DNA of 64,000 bases from Enterococcus sp. PF1-24 (GTDB lineage: Bacteria; Bacillota; Bacilli; Lactobacillales; Enterococcaceae), in contig NZ_JARXWL010000006.1 of NCBI RefSeq assembly GCF_029893325.1, positions 62,001 through 126,000 of the forward strand, in the 5' to 3' direction. The notes beneath the pieces are model-generated. The model worked only from the letters and a program-made list of their open reading frames with translations. It ran no database searches and was not told where the DNA came from. Position numbers and translations under genes: made by a program. Shown here piece by piece: positions 1 to 8,804 of the stretch (position 1 is the stretch's first letter; every line of letters begins with the position of its first letter).

Positions 1-50
1 TATTATACTCTACCAAAAAAAAGCTGCAACTAGAATTGAAGACTTTCTTT

Positions 51-79
51 TTGCACTCCGTATGTTTATGGAGTATAAT
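51..79 (+). promoter_or_regulatory. Sigma-A-type promoter with an overlapping dyad
   Basis: TTGCAC (51-56) and TATAAT (74-79) are separated by exactly 17 bases. ACTCC (55-59) and GGAGT (70-74) form an inverted repeat spanning the spacer, so a repressor site is possible. The transcript would start near 86 and meets a hairpin at 158-184 before the acyltransferase gene. Confidence 0.6.
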
Positions 80-157
80 AATATTATTTACTAGAAAAAA
101 TACTTGTCAAATAAATGGATTTTAGGCATATTAAGGAATAGTTAAGATTTTAATACA

Positions 158-185
158 AAAGCTCAGCCTGTGGGTTCAGCTTTTT
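158..185 (+). terminator. Intrinsic terminator or attenuator before plsC
   Basis: AAAGCT pairs with AGCTTT, and the stem continues with AGCC against GGTT across one C-C mismatch. A run of five T follows. It lies between the promoter at 51-79 and the start of plsC. Confidence 0.5.
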
Positions 186-203
186 AAGAAAAGGAAGAAA
201 AAT

Positions 204-821
204 ATGTTTTATCGCTTTATTCGAGTCGTTGCGCGGGTGGTTTTATTTATCGTCAACGGCAATGCTCATTATGAGAACCGTGAAGCTTTACCGCAAGACG
301 AAAATTATATTTTAGTCGCTCCTCATCGAACCTGGTGGGAACCTGTTCATATGGCTGTAGGCGCTTCGCCGAAGAAGTTCAGTTTTATGGCAAAAGAAGA
401 ATTATTTAAAAATCCAATTTTGCGTTATATTTTAGTTCACGCCAATGCTTTCCCAGTAAAACGGGATAATCCTGGCCCGAGCGCCATTAAAACGCCAGTT
501 AAACTTTTAAAAGATACTGATTTAAGTTTAATTATGTTTCCTAGTGGTACGCGCCATTCCACTGCTTTAAAAGGCGGTATGGCACTGATTGCTAAAATGG
601 CGAAAGTTAAAATTGTTCCTTGTGTTTATCAAGGTCCCTTAACTTTTAAAGGGGTTTTAAAACGAAAACGAATTACTGTCCGTTTTGGAGAAGCCATTGA
701 TATTAGTGATATTAAAAAAATGGATAAAGATGGCTTAGCAGAAGTTGAAACGCGCTTGCAAGGGGCCTTTGATCAACTGGATACAGAAATTGATCCAAAT
801 TTTAAATACGAACCAAAATAA
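204..821 (+). CDS. plsC: 1-acyl-sn-glycerol-3-phosphate acyltransferase (PlsC family)
   Basis: Lysophosphatidate acyltransferase-type enzyme of 205 residues. It would acylate 1-acyl-glycerol-3-phosphate to phosphatidate at the inner face of the membrane. The N-terminus (about 2-18) is hydrophobic. Motif I is H41-RTWW-E46, motif II is AFPVKRD (82-88), motif III is FPSGTR (112-117), and motif IV is the IVPCVYQGP stretch. The usual catalytic motif is H-X4-D, so the glutamate at 46 is unusual and worth checking. The start ATG follows an AAGGAAG ribosome site. An intrinsic terminator closes the gene, so it looks monocistronic. The family assignment is firm; the exact acyl acceptor is inferred. Confidence 0.88.
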   Translation: MFYRFIRVVARVVLFIVNGNAHYENREALPQDENYILVAPHRTWWEPVHMAVGASPKKFSFMAKEELFKNPILRYILVHANAFPVKRDNPGPSAIKTPVKLLKDTDLSLIMFPSGTRHSTALKGGMALIAKMAKVKIVPCVYQGPLTFKGVLKRKRITVRFGEAIDISDIKKMDKDGLAEVETRLQGAFDQLDTEIDPNFKYEPK

Positions 822-829
822 TTTAAAGG

Positions 830-866
830 AACAAGCTAAGAGAGAAAATCTTTTAGCTTGTTTTTT
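830..866 (+). terminator. Intrinsic terminator of plsC
   Basis: AACAAGCTAA (830-839) pairs perfectly with TTAGCTTGTT (853-862) and runs into T residues. Confidence 0.85.
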
Positions 867-899
867 AGGCAATAAGCTTTATTTTTCTTTAGTTAATCT

Positions 900-929
900 T
901 TGAATAAATTTATTTAGAAATGTTATAAT
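900..929 (+). promoter_or_regulatory. Promoter of sbcDC
   Basis: TTGAAT (900-905) and TATAAT (924-929) are 18 bases apart. The -10 is extended by TG at 921-922. It lies 37 bases before the sbcD start codon. Confidence 0.6.
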
Positions 930-965
930 GGTTAGAAGGGCTTTTTTTATGGAAGGTGGGAGAAA

Positions 966-2090
966 GTGCGTTTTTTACATACGGGAGATTTACATATTGG
1001 CAAAAAATTACATGGTTATGATTTATTAGCGGATCAAAGAAAAATTTTAGCGGATATAGTGGCACTGGCTAAAGCTGAAAAAATTGATGCGTTAGTGATT
1101 GCTGGTGATTTATATGACCGTTCTGTGCCGCCATTAGAAGCCATTGAATTGTTAAATCAATTTGTGGAAGAAGTCAATTTACAGGAGAAAATTCCGATTT
1201 TAGCAGTTTCTGGTAATCACGACAGTGCTACCCGTTTAGCAGCTGGCAGCCGTTGGTATCAAATGACGGATTTTTATTTACATACTCAATTGGCGCAGGC
1301 TTTTCAGCCAGTTGAAATCGAAGATACGCAATTTTTCCTATTACCTTATTTTGAACCGATTGCAGCCCGTCTTTATTTTCAAGACGATAGTATTCGTACG
1401 CTAGCACAGGCGTTAGAGCGAGTTGTTCCGGAAATGGAGCAGCAGTTTGCTGCCGATAAAAAACAAGTCTTAGTGGCTCACTTTTTTGTTGCTGGTAGTG
1501 AGAAAAGTGATTCAGAAACGAAAATTGAAGTAGGAGGCTTAGATAGTGTTCCTAGTTATTTGCTGCAAAATTTTGATTATGTGGCGCTAGGGCATTTGCA
1601 TAATCGTAACGCCTTACAAGAAGAAAAAATGCGGTATAGCGGCTCGCCTTTGAAATTTTCTCTTTCAGAAATGCAACAAGAAAAAGGCGTGTGGTTAGTG
1701 GACCTACCAGATTTTAAAAAAGAATTTATGCCTTTAACCCCTTTGTTTGAAATGGGGCAATTAAAAGGTAGTTTTCAAGAGCTGCTAAATCCGGATTTTT
1801 ATCAAAATAACAATCGTGAAGATTATTTAGAAATTTGTTTAACGGACCAAGGCGCTATTCCTAATATGATGAATCAACTGCGGCAGGTTTATCCGCGGAT
1901 TTTAAGTATTACTCGTGAGAACGGTCGAGAAATTGAACAAGCGAAAATTACTGAGCAAGTGAAACGTCGGGATTTGAAACCCCAAGAATTAATGACGACT
2001 TTTTTTGAAGAAATGACCGACCATGAGTTAACAACCCAACAAAGCAATTGGCTACAAGAAATTTTAGGAGAAGTTCAAGGGAGGGAGTAA
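966..2090 (+). CDS. sbcD: Exonuclease SbcD (Mre11-type nuclease subunit)
   Basis: Nuclease subunit of the SbcCD complex, which cleaves DNA hairpins and processes double-strand ends with Mn-dependent activity. It has 374 residues. The calcineurin-like phosphoesterase motifs are clear: GDLHIG near residue 7, AGDLYDR near 46, SGNHDS near 82, then VAHFF and the GHLHNR metal-binding motif in the second half. The start is GTG behind a GGAAGGTGGGAG ribosome site. The sbcC start lies two bases after the stop, so the pair is co-transcribed and probably translationally coupled. Length and motifs match the family. Confidence is high. Confidence 0.95.
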   Translation: MRFLHTGDLHIGKKLHGYDLLADQRKILADIVALAKAEKIDALVIAGDLYDRSVPPLEAIELLNQFVEEVNLQEKIPILAVSGNHDSATRLAAGSRWYQMTDFYLHTQLAQAFQPVEIEDTQFFLLPYFEPIAARLYFQDDSIRTLAQALERVVPEMEQQFAADKKQVLVAHFFVAGSEKSDSETKIEVGGLDSVPSYLLQNFDYVALGHLHNRNALQEEKMRYSGSPLKFSLSEMQQEKGVWLVDLPDFKKEFMPLTPLFEMGQLKGSFQELLNPDFYQNNNREDYLEICLTDQGAIPNMMNQLRQVYPRILSITRENGREIEQAKITEQVKRRDLKPQELMTTFFEEMTDHELTTQQSNWLQEILGEVQGRE

Positions 2091-2092
2091 GT

Positions 2093-5000
2093 ATGCGACC
2101 ACTACGATTGAAATTGAAAAATTTTGGTTCCTTTATTGATGAAGAAATTGATTTTTCTCAGTTAAGTAGTGCTACATTATTTTTAATTAGTGGCAAAACG
2201 GGAACCGGTAAGACGACCATTTTTGACGGCATGACTTATGCTCTTTTTGGAGAAACTTCTGGTAAATTGCGGACGGGGAAAGAAATGCGTTCGGCTTTTG
2301 CGCAACCAACGGAAGAAACTTATGTGACGTTTACTTTTGAGCATCAGGATTTAGTTTATCAAGTGATGCGGATGCCAGAGCAAATTGTCATGAAAAAAAG
2401 AGGGGCTGGCGAGCGTTCACAAGCTGCTAAAGTCAGCTTAACCGTCATGGATTTGGCTGGCAAAGAATTGCGTCAATACAATAAAAACGGTGAAGTGGCT
2501 CAACAAATATTAGAGTTGGTTCATTTGACTGCCGAGCAATTCACGCAAATCGTGTTATTACCACAAGGCAAATTCCGCACGTTTTTAAGTGCGAAAAGTG
2601 ATGAGAGAGAAGTAGTTTTACGCCAATTATTTGGTACGCAAATGTTTCGTGATTTTGCAGAAAAATTAAAAGAGCGCGTGAAAGAAGCCAGTAAAGAGTG
2701 GACTGCTTCCGAAGAAAAATTAAAACTGTTGCAAGAAAATTTTGCAAGTGAAGTGGCTCTGTCAGAATTACCTAACCAAGAATTTATCGCTGAAGCACAT
2801 GCTGCTATCACTTTACAGCAAGAAAAAATAGCCGTTGCCAAAACAATGTTGGCTGAGTTGCAAGTTCAAGAGCAGCAAGCAGAAAAAGCTTTTTATCAAG
2901 CACAAGAAATCAGTAAACTTTTTGCCCAGCAAGCTGACTTACTTAATCAGCAGCAACAATTACTGGCGAAAGAACCTGAAATAAAACAGCAAGAACAAAG
3001 ATTGCAACAGCTAGAATGGGCGCTTGAGCAAAAGCCTTTAGTGGATAAATTGGCAGAAGCCCAAACAGAAGCCGCTAAATTAACAGCTAAACAACAAACT
3101 TTACAGACGGAAATTAATGAAAATCAGCAAGCACAGCTTGATTGGCAAAGTAAAAATCAGCTATTTCAAGAAAAATTACCAAGCTATCAAAATTGTCAGT
3201 CACAATTACAAACCGTACAACAACAGCTGCCATTAGCAGAAAAATTAGCAGCCGACCAAAAGCAGCTAACCGAAGTTACCGCAGCCATTGCGAAAACGGC
3301 AGCGGAAATTGCTGAAAACAAGCAAGCTCAGGATACTTTAGCCCAGCAACAACTAGCTATCACAGAAATAGTTGTTGGTGGAGAAACTTTGCAGCAAACA
3401 ACGAATTTTTTAGCTTTATTTCAAGAAAAATTAAAACAATTGACCAAGCGAAAACAAGAGCAAGAAAAACTTCAAGGACAGGCTGAGCAAAATAAAAGAG
3501 CATCAGCTACTACTGCTGAAAAATTGACCGCGGTTGAAGCCAGCGTTGCAACAAAAACTATTGCTTATACCGCAGTTAAAAATGACTGGTTAAAAATGCA
3601 AATTGCCCGTTTAAGCTTGGAGCTCACTGACGACGAACCGTGCCCAGTTTGTGGTGCGCTAGAGCATCCGCAACCTTTTGCTAAAGAGGCTGATTATTCC
3701 AGCGAGAGCATTCGACAGCAAGAAGCAAGTCTGGCTTTGTTAGAAGAAGAGCTTGAAAAATTAAAACAAGAACAAACGACTTTGCAGGCTGAAAGTCAGC
3801 ATTTATTGGCGGAAGAGCAAAATCTTGTACAACAAATTTTAGTTGCTGAAGCTGAAGCAGAAAATTTATTAGCAGAGTTAACTACTTTATTAGTAGCAAA
3901 TAGCCAATCACCAATCGCTACCTTAGCTGAAGGCGAGCACCTCCTGCTACAGTTGCGAAGTGAAATTACTTTGCAAGAGCAGGAATTAGCAGATGCTAAA
4001 AACCAATTGCAAACAGTTCAGCAGCAACAACGAGTTTTAGTTGAAGAACAAAAGTCAGCTGATTTAGCGCAACACGAATTGAAGCAACAACAAGCTAGTT
4101 TAGCTGGAGGCATCAGTAGTTTACAAGCGCAAGGGGTGTCAGCCTCTTATCAAGAATTAGCGGAATTACAACAACAATTGACGCTAGAAATCAGCGTTTA
4201 CCAAAAAGAAGAGAGCTTGTTAGCTGAAGAGTCAACACAGCTGAAGCAACAAGAAATTCGCTTAGAGGAACAACTAACTTATAATCTGCAAGCTTTAAAG
4301 ACGGCTGAGAGCACGAGCGAACAACAGCATCAACTGCTACAACAAGAATTAGCCACCGCTGAAATGGCAGGAAATTTAACGGTGCTTCAAGCGTGGCTAC
4401 AAGATACTGCAGAAATCAGTAGCATGCGTCAGGAAATTCAAGCTTATCAATTACAAAAAAATCTCAATCAGCAACAGCTTCAAACGTTGGCAGAACAACT
4501 GACGCAAAAAGCACCACCGCAATTAACAGAATTTGAAACAGCTTTAGCGCTGAGTCGTGAAAAAGTGCAAAATCAACAAGCTGAAATTTATCAATTGGCA
4601 AGTCAGCTGACGCAAAATCAAGAAACTTTGGCTAATTTTACGCAACTTTATCAAAAAAATCAGCAAAAACTGGATGAATTTAAACAGTTATCTGAGTTGA
4701 GTCAAGTGATGAATGGTGATAACGCCATGAAAACCAGTTTGGAACGCTATATTTTGCAAAGTTATTTGCAGGAAGTTTTACAAATTGCCAATCAGCGTTT
4801 AGGGCTTTTAACACGGAATCGTTATCAGTTTGAACTTTCTACGGCAATTGGTAGTCGCCGCAATGTTACTGGCCTAGAGATTAATATTTATGACGATGAT
4901 GCCGGAAATAGTCGCAGTGCCAATACGCTTTCGGGTGGTGAGAGCTTTATTGCTGCTTTGGCGTTAGCTTTATCTTTAGCGGAAGTCATTCAAAATCAAA

Positions 5001-5221
5001 GTGGTGGAATTTCAATTGAGGCGCTATTTATTGATGAAGGCTTTGGTTCTTTAGATGAAGAGTCGTTAAATATGGCGATGGAAGCTTTAGAAACCATTGA
5101 AAGCGATGGTCGCATGATTGGCATTATCAGTCATGTCGGCGAGTTGAAAGAGCGAATTCCACAACAAATTTTAGTGACGGGGAATGGCAGCGGGCAAAGC
5201 GAGATTACCTATCAATTATAG
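2093..5221 (+). CDS. sbcC: Exonuclease SbcC (Rad50-type ATPase subunit)
   Basis: SMC-like ATPase partner of SbcD, 1042 residues from ATG at 2093. A longer TTG-initiated reading frame begins at 2048 inside sbcD, but the GGGAGGGAG site at 2079-2086 and the family N-terminus (MRPLRLKLKNFGSF) favour 2093. Walker A is GKTGTGKT (34-41). Two very long glutamine-rich coiled-coil arms flank the zinc hook CPVC at 517-520. The ABC signature LSGGES is near 946-951 and Walker B is LFIDEGFGSLDE near 980. The protein has the complete Rad50 layout: ATPase head, coil, hook, coil, head. Co-operonic with sbcD. Confidence 0.95.
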   Translation: MRPLRLKLKNFGSFIDEEIDFSQLSSATLFLISGKTGTGKTTIFDGMTYALFGETSGKLRTGKEMRSAFAQPTEETYVTFTFEHQDLVYQVMRMPEQIVMKKRGAGERSQAAKVSLTVMDLAGKELRQYNKNGEVAQQILELVHLTAEQFTQIVLLPQGKFRTFLSAKSDEREVVLRQLFGTQMFRDFAEKLKERVKEASKEWTASEEKLKLLQENFASEVALSELPNQEFIAEAHAAITLQQEKIAVAKTMLAELQVQEQQAEKAFYQAQEISKLFAQQADLLNQQQQLLAKEPEIKQQEQRLQQLEWALEQKPLVDKLAEAQTEAAKLTAKQQTLQTEINENQQAQLDWQSKNQLFQEKLPSYQNCQSQLQTVQQQLPLAEKLAADQKQLTEVTAAIAKTAAEIAENKQAQDTLAQQQLAITEIVVGGETLQQTTNFLALFQEKLKQLTKRKQEQEKLQGQAEQNKRASATTAEKLTAVEASVATKTIAYTAVKNDWLKMQIARLSLELTDDEPCPVCGALEHPQPFAKEADYSSESIRQQEASLALLEEELEKLKQEQTTLQAESQHLLAEEQNLVQQILVAEAEAENLLAELTTLLVANSQSPIATLAEGEHLLLQLRSEITLQEQELADAKNQLQTVQQQQRVLVEEQKSADLAQHELKQQQASLAGGISSLQAQGVSASYQELAELQQQLTLEISVYQKEESLLAEESTQLKQQEIRLEEQLTYNLQALKTAESTSEQQHQLLQQELATAEMAGNLTVLQAWLQDTAEISSMRQEIQAYQLQKNLNQQQLQTLAEQLTQKAPPQLTEFETALALSREKVQNQQAEIYQLASQLTQNQETLANFTQLYQKNQQKLDEFKQLSELSQVMNGDNAMKTSLERYILQSYLQEVLQIANQRLGLLTRNRYQFELSTAIGSRRNVTGLEINIYDDDAGNSRSANTLSGGESFIAALALALSLAEVIQNQSGGISIEALFIDEGFGSLDEESLNMAMEALETIESDGRMIGIISHVGELKERIPQQILVTGNGSGQSEITYQL

Positions 5222-5285
5222 TTAAAAGTTAAGTAGCTAGCAAAATGAGGTTTCCCTCACTTTGTTAAAGGAAGAGGTGATAAAA

Positions 5286-8200
5286 TTGAAATGGACAATT
5301 CCAGAAAAAATTATTGAGCTAGGCCGCAATTATGTACAAAAAGGCCGCGTTTTATCAGCGGAACCAGATTATAATGAACGAATTTGGCATGCAGAAGTGA
5401 TGGGAAGTAAATTATATGAAGTCCGTCTTGATGGTTCACCCTTGGAAAAAGATTGGTGCACTTGCGCTTACTGGCAAGATCATCAGTATTGTCGGCATAC
5501 CGTAGCCGTTGAACTGTATTTAAAACAAAAAGGCATTTCGCGAGTAATTGATAAACCAACTACTGAATTTATCGCTTCCCGTTCAGAAGTCTTTACCAAA
5601 GGTTTTTCCCGAATTTTAGCAAAGCCAGCTGCGACAACAGTGCCAGCTTTAGCTTTAGAATGCCAAGTGGAGATGGTGGCAGAAAATCTTTTCCGCCCAG
5701 AAGAAAATTTATTTAGTTTACAATTAAAAGTTGGCTTTTTAGCGAATAAGAAGCGACTTTATGTAGTTAAAAATATTTATGATTTCTTAGAAATGTGGTT
5801 TCTTGAAGGGAATTATGAAATTAATCAAGAAAAAGTTCACTTAGCCCGTTCGGCTTTTGATGAAGAAATCAATGGTTTGCTGCTAGAGCTATATGGTTTA
5901 GCAAAAACGCAACAACTTGGTGGTAGCAACGCCAACTTAGATCGTACCCGATTTGCAAAACGGGCTTTATTACTGCCGCCACAACAGGGTGGCAGATTGT
6001 TAGAAGAAATGAGTCGTTTGCGAGTTTTGCAATTGAAATTAGATAAAAAAATAACCCGCAAAATTTCTTTTAGCGAAAATAAACGCCCTTTGGATTTTTC
6101 TGTGGAAAGTAAAGCCGGTGGTTATTGGTTAAAATTTCAAACTTTATTTGATTATTACTTGGCTAATTATCATTGGGGCGTTATCGGCAATCATTTTTAT
6201 AGCTTTGATAATCAGCAAGAAGAAATTTATTTGACCTTACAACAATTGCTGAAACGGTTTAAAGAACAAGCGATTGCTTATGATAAATCAGAACTGCTGC
6301 CTTTATTTAAAGAAGTGGTGCCATTGCTTAAAAAAATCGGGACAGTGACGGTGGTTGAAGAAATTTTAGCTGAATTGGTGGATGAGCCTTTAGCTTTAAA
6401 AATGTATTTCCACCGTGAAAAAGCCGAAATTACTTTGCGGATTGATGCCCATTATGGCACAGCTATTTATTCTACCGATAAAAAGCATCAACAATTACCT
6501 ACAACGAAAAAAGTTTTACGAGATACTAAAGAAGAAAAACAGTTGGCTCAGCGCTTTTTGGCGTTAGGTTATCAAGAAACAGCAACTGGGATGGCGAAAA
6601 CTTTACCGCAAGGGTCAGCTTTATATCAATTTTTCACGCAAGAACTGCCGTTTTTCAGACAATTTGGAGAAGTAGTATTATCTAAAGCTTTACGAGAACT
6701 ATTTTTAGATGCCCAGCAGTTTCGTCCGCAACTATCCATTAAGGAAAGTGATTCTTGGTTGGATATTCATTTTGATATTTCAGGAATTGATGATGATGAG
6801 ATTGATGCAATTTTACAGCGTTTACTAAACCAAGAAAATTTTTATACTATGAAAAATGGCGAGATACTGTCTTTGGAATCCGAGAGTTTCCAGCAAGCCA
6901 GTCAGTTTTTACAACAACTTCGTCATCGTTTGCAAAAAGATACTGTTGAATTAAAAGTGCCTAAATATCAAGCGCTATTTCTGAAAGAGCAAGAACAAGA
7001 TTTTGACATTCCAATTGATTGGGCACCGAGCTTGCAACAATTAACGCTGGATTTAATTCATCCAGAAAACTATCAGGTTGATTTGCCAACTGCTTTACAA
7101 GCAGAATTACGACCTTATCAGCTAACGGGTTTCCGTTGGTTAAAAATGCTAAGTGACTATCATCTTGGTGGGATTTTAGCTGATGAAATGGGTTTAGGGA
7201 AAACTTTACAAGCCATTACCTATTTATTAGCAGAAAAAGAAAGCACAGATAATCAGTTGTTAAGAGCTGTAATCGTTGCACCCGCTAGTTTAATTTATAA
7301 TTGGCAGGCAGAATTGAAAAAATTTGCGCCAAGTTTACAAGTTTGCGTGGTTTCCGGCAGTAAAGCCGAGCGGCAGCAATTGTTAACAGCAGCCGCGGAT
7401 GTTTTTATCACTTCTTACGGGACGTTACGACAAGACAGCCAAATTTATGAAGAAGCCCAATTGAATTATTTAATCTTAGATGAAGCACAAATGGTTAAAA
7501 ATAGTGCCAGCAAAACAGCGCAAGCCTTGCGGGATTTAACGATTCCTAAGCGCTTTGCTTTAAGCGGCACGCCGATTGAAAATAATTTAGGGGAACTGTG
7601 GTCGCTTTTCCAAATTATCATGCCAGGCTTTTTCCCTAGCAAAGAAAAATTCAATCAACTAAGTACTGCCATGGTTGCGCAAATGATTCGACCTTTTGTT
7701 TTACGGCGAGCAAAAAGCGATGTCTTAGATGATTTGCCAGAAAAAATTGAAATGAATATTTACAGTGATTTAACAGAAGAACAAAAAACAGTTTATCTAG
7801 CTCACTTGCGGCAAATGCAAGAGCAAGTGGCGGGCATGGATAGCAATGCCTTTAAACAAAATCGGATTGGTATTTTAGCGGGCTTAACCCGCTTGCGCCA
7901 AATTTGTTGTCATCCAAAATTATTTATTCCTGATTATGTTGGGGACTCTGGAAAATTAGAGCAGCTAAAAGAATTAGTGGTAACTGCCAAAGAAAATAAT
8001 CATAAAATTTTATTATTTTCACAGTTTACTTCTATGTTGACGATTATTGAAGAAGAATTTCAAAAATTGGGGATTAGTACTTTTTATTTACGAGGGAGTA
8101 CCAACCCGAAACGGCGTTTAGAGATGGTTAATGCTTTTAATGAAGGGGAAAAAGATGTCTTTCTAATTTCTCTAAAAGCTGGTGGCACGGGGCTAAACTT

Positions 8201-8471
8201 AACCGGTGCCGATACCGTTATCTTGTACGATTTGTGGTGGAATCCCGCGGTTGAAGAACAAGCAGCCGGCAGAGCCCATCGAATTGGTCAAAAAAACGTG
8301 GTAGAAGTTTGGCGTTTATTGGCAGAAGGCACTGTAGAGGAACGGATTGACTTATTGCAAAATGAAAAACGTAAATTGTTCCAACAAGTCATTCAAGGGG
8401 ACGAAGAGCAGTTACAACGTTTGACAGAAGACGATATTCGCACGATTTTAAGTATCGGGGCGGAGAATTAA
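5286..8471 (+). CDS. SWIM-domain Snf2/RapA-family DEAD-like helicase
   Basis: Large Swi2/Snf2 ATPase of 1061 residues. I chose TTG at 5286 because GGAAGAGGTG sits six bases upstream; another TTG at 5262 precedes that site and is less likely. A SWIM zinc finger is near residues 50-70 (CTC...CRH pattern). The first RecA-like lobe has DEMGLGKT with Lys639, and motif II is DEAQ at 732-735, followed by SGTPIENN. The second lobe has LKAGGTGLNL and the AAGRAHRIGQ motif VI. Family members translocate on duplex DNA and remodel bound proteins; the exact bacterial role is unsettled. It follows sbcC by 64 bases in the same direction, suggesting a shared DNA-repair transcription unit. Confidence 0.9.
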   Translation: MKWTIPEKIIELGRNYVQKGRVLSAEPDYNERIWHAEVMGSKLYEVRLDGSPLEKDWCTCAYWQDHQYCRHTVAVELYLKQKGISRVIDKPTTEFIASRSEVFTKGFSRILAKPAATTVPALALECQVEMVAENLFRPEENLFSLQLKVGFLANKKRLYVVKNIYDFLEMWFLEGNYEINQEKVHLARSAFDEEINGLLLELYGLAKTQQLGGSNANLDRTRFAKRALLLPPQQGGRLLEEMSRLRVLQLKLDKKITRKISFSENKRPLDFSVESKAGGYWLKFQTLFDYYLANYHWGVIGNHFYSFDNQQEEIYLTLQQLLKRFKEQAIAYDKSELLPLFKEVVPLLKKIGTVTVVEEILAELVDEPLALKMYFHREKAEITLRIDAHYGTAIYSTDKKHQQLPTTKKVLRDTKEEKQLAQRFLALGYQETATGMAKTLPQGSALYQFFTQELPFFRQFGEVVLSKALRELFLDAQQFRPQLSIKESDSWLDIHFDISGIDDDEIDAILQRLLNQENFYTMKNGEILSLESESFQQASQFLQQLRHRLQKDTVELKVPKYQALFLKEQEQDFDIPIDWAPSLQQLTLDLIHPENYQVDLPTALQAELRPYQLTGFRWLKMLSDYHLGGILADEMGLGKTLQAITYLLAEKESTDNQLLRAVIVAPASLIYNWQAELKKFAPSLQVCVVSGSKAERQQLLTAAADVFITSYGTLRQDSQIYEEAQLNYLILDEAQMVKNSASKTAQALRDLTIPKRFALSGTPIENNLGELWSLFQIIMPGFFPSKEKFNQLSTAMVAQMIRPFVLRRAKSDVLDDLPEKIEMNIYSDLTEEQKTVYLAHLRQMQEQVAGMDSNAFKQNRIGILAGLTRLRQICCHPKLFIPDYVGDSGKLEQLKELVVTAKENNHKILLFSQFTSMLTIIEEEFQKLGISTFYLRGSTNPKRRLEMVNAFNEGEKDVFLISLKAGGTGLNLTGADTVILYDLWWNPAVEEQAAGRAHRIGQKNVVEVWRLLAEGTVEERIDLLQNEKRKLFQQVIQGDEEQLQRLTEDDIRTILSIGAEN

Positions 8472-8482
8472 GATTGATTAAT

Positions 8483-8519
8483 AAGCAAGCAGGGGGAAAA
8501 AATCTCTTGCTTGTTTTTT
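8483..8519 (+). terminator. Intrinsic terminator after the Snf2 helicase
   Basis: AAGCAAG (8483-8489) pairs with CTTGCTT (8506-8512), followed by six T. The loop is 16 bases. Confidence 0.75.
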
Positions 8520-8620
8520 GATATTTTTATTAATCAATATATTTTATTACTAAAATTGAAAATATTTTTTTGGAAAGATGGGTGACATTTTCTTTAAAAA
8601 CTTTCGTTTATAGAGTGGAG

Positions 8621-8648
8621 TACAAAAATGAATTCTTTCATTTTTGTA
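8621..8648. promoter_or_regulatory. Perfect 12-bp inverted repeat, possible operator
   Basis: TACAAAAATGAA (8621-8632) and TTCATTTTTGTA (8637-8648) are exact complements around a 4-base centre. No T-run follows on the plus strand, so it is not a typical terminator. It lies about 85 bases before the extended -10 of the ABC exporter. The 8520-8804 stretch contains no gene that I can see. Confidence 0.45.
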
Positions 8649-8729
8649 GAAAATTGATATCGGAAAAACTTAAAATGAAATACTGATTGTTCAAGAAAGT
8701 GGTGTTTCCCCCTTTTCCTTGCCAATTTA

Positions 8730-8738
8730 TGTTATAAT
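8730..8738 (+). promoter_or_regulatory. Extended -10 promoter of the ABC exporter
   Basis: TGTTATAAT has the TGn extension, but no good -35 lies 17 bases upstream. It is 67 bases before the start codon. Confidence 0.45.
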
Positions 8739-8804
8739 TTTTTCTAACTGTGAAAATTGTGAAAGAACTTGGTTTTGCCAAGTTTAAAGATAGGATGGGG
8801 ATTT

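Noticed and set aside
2048-2092. Longer sbcC reading from TTG at 2048
   Set aside because: It overlaps sbcD by 43 bases and has no ribosome site; ATG at 2093 has a strong one and the family N-terminus.
3000-4700. Glutamine-rich repetitive sequence in sbcC as a possible DNA repeat
   Set aside because: It is the normal coiled-coil coding pattern of the SbcC arms, without exact tandem units.
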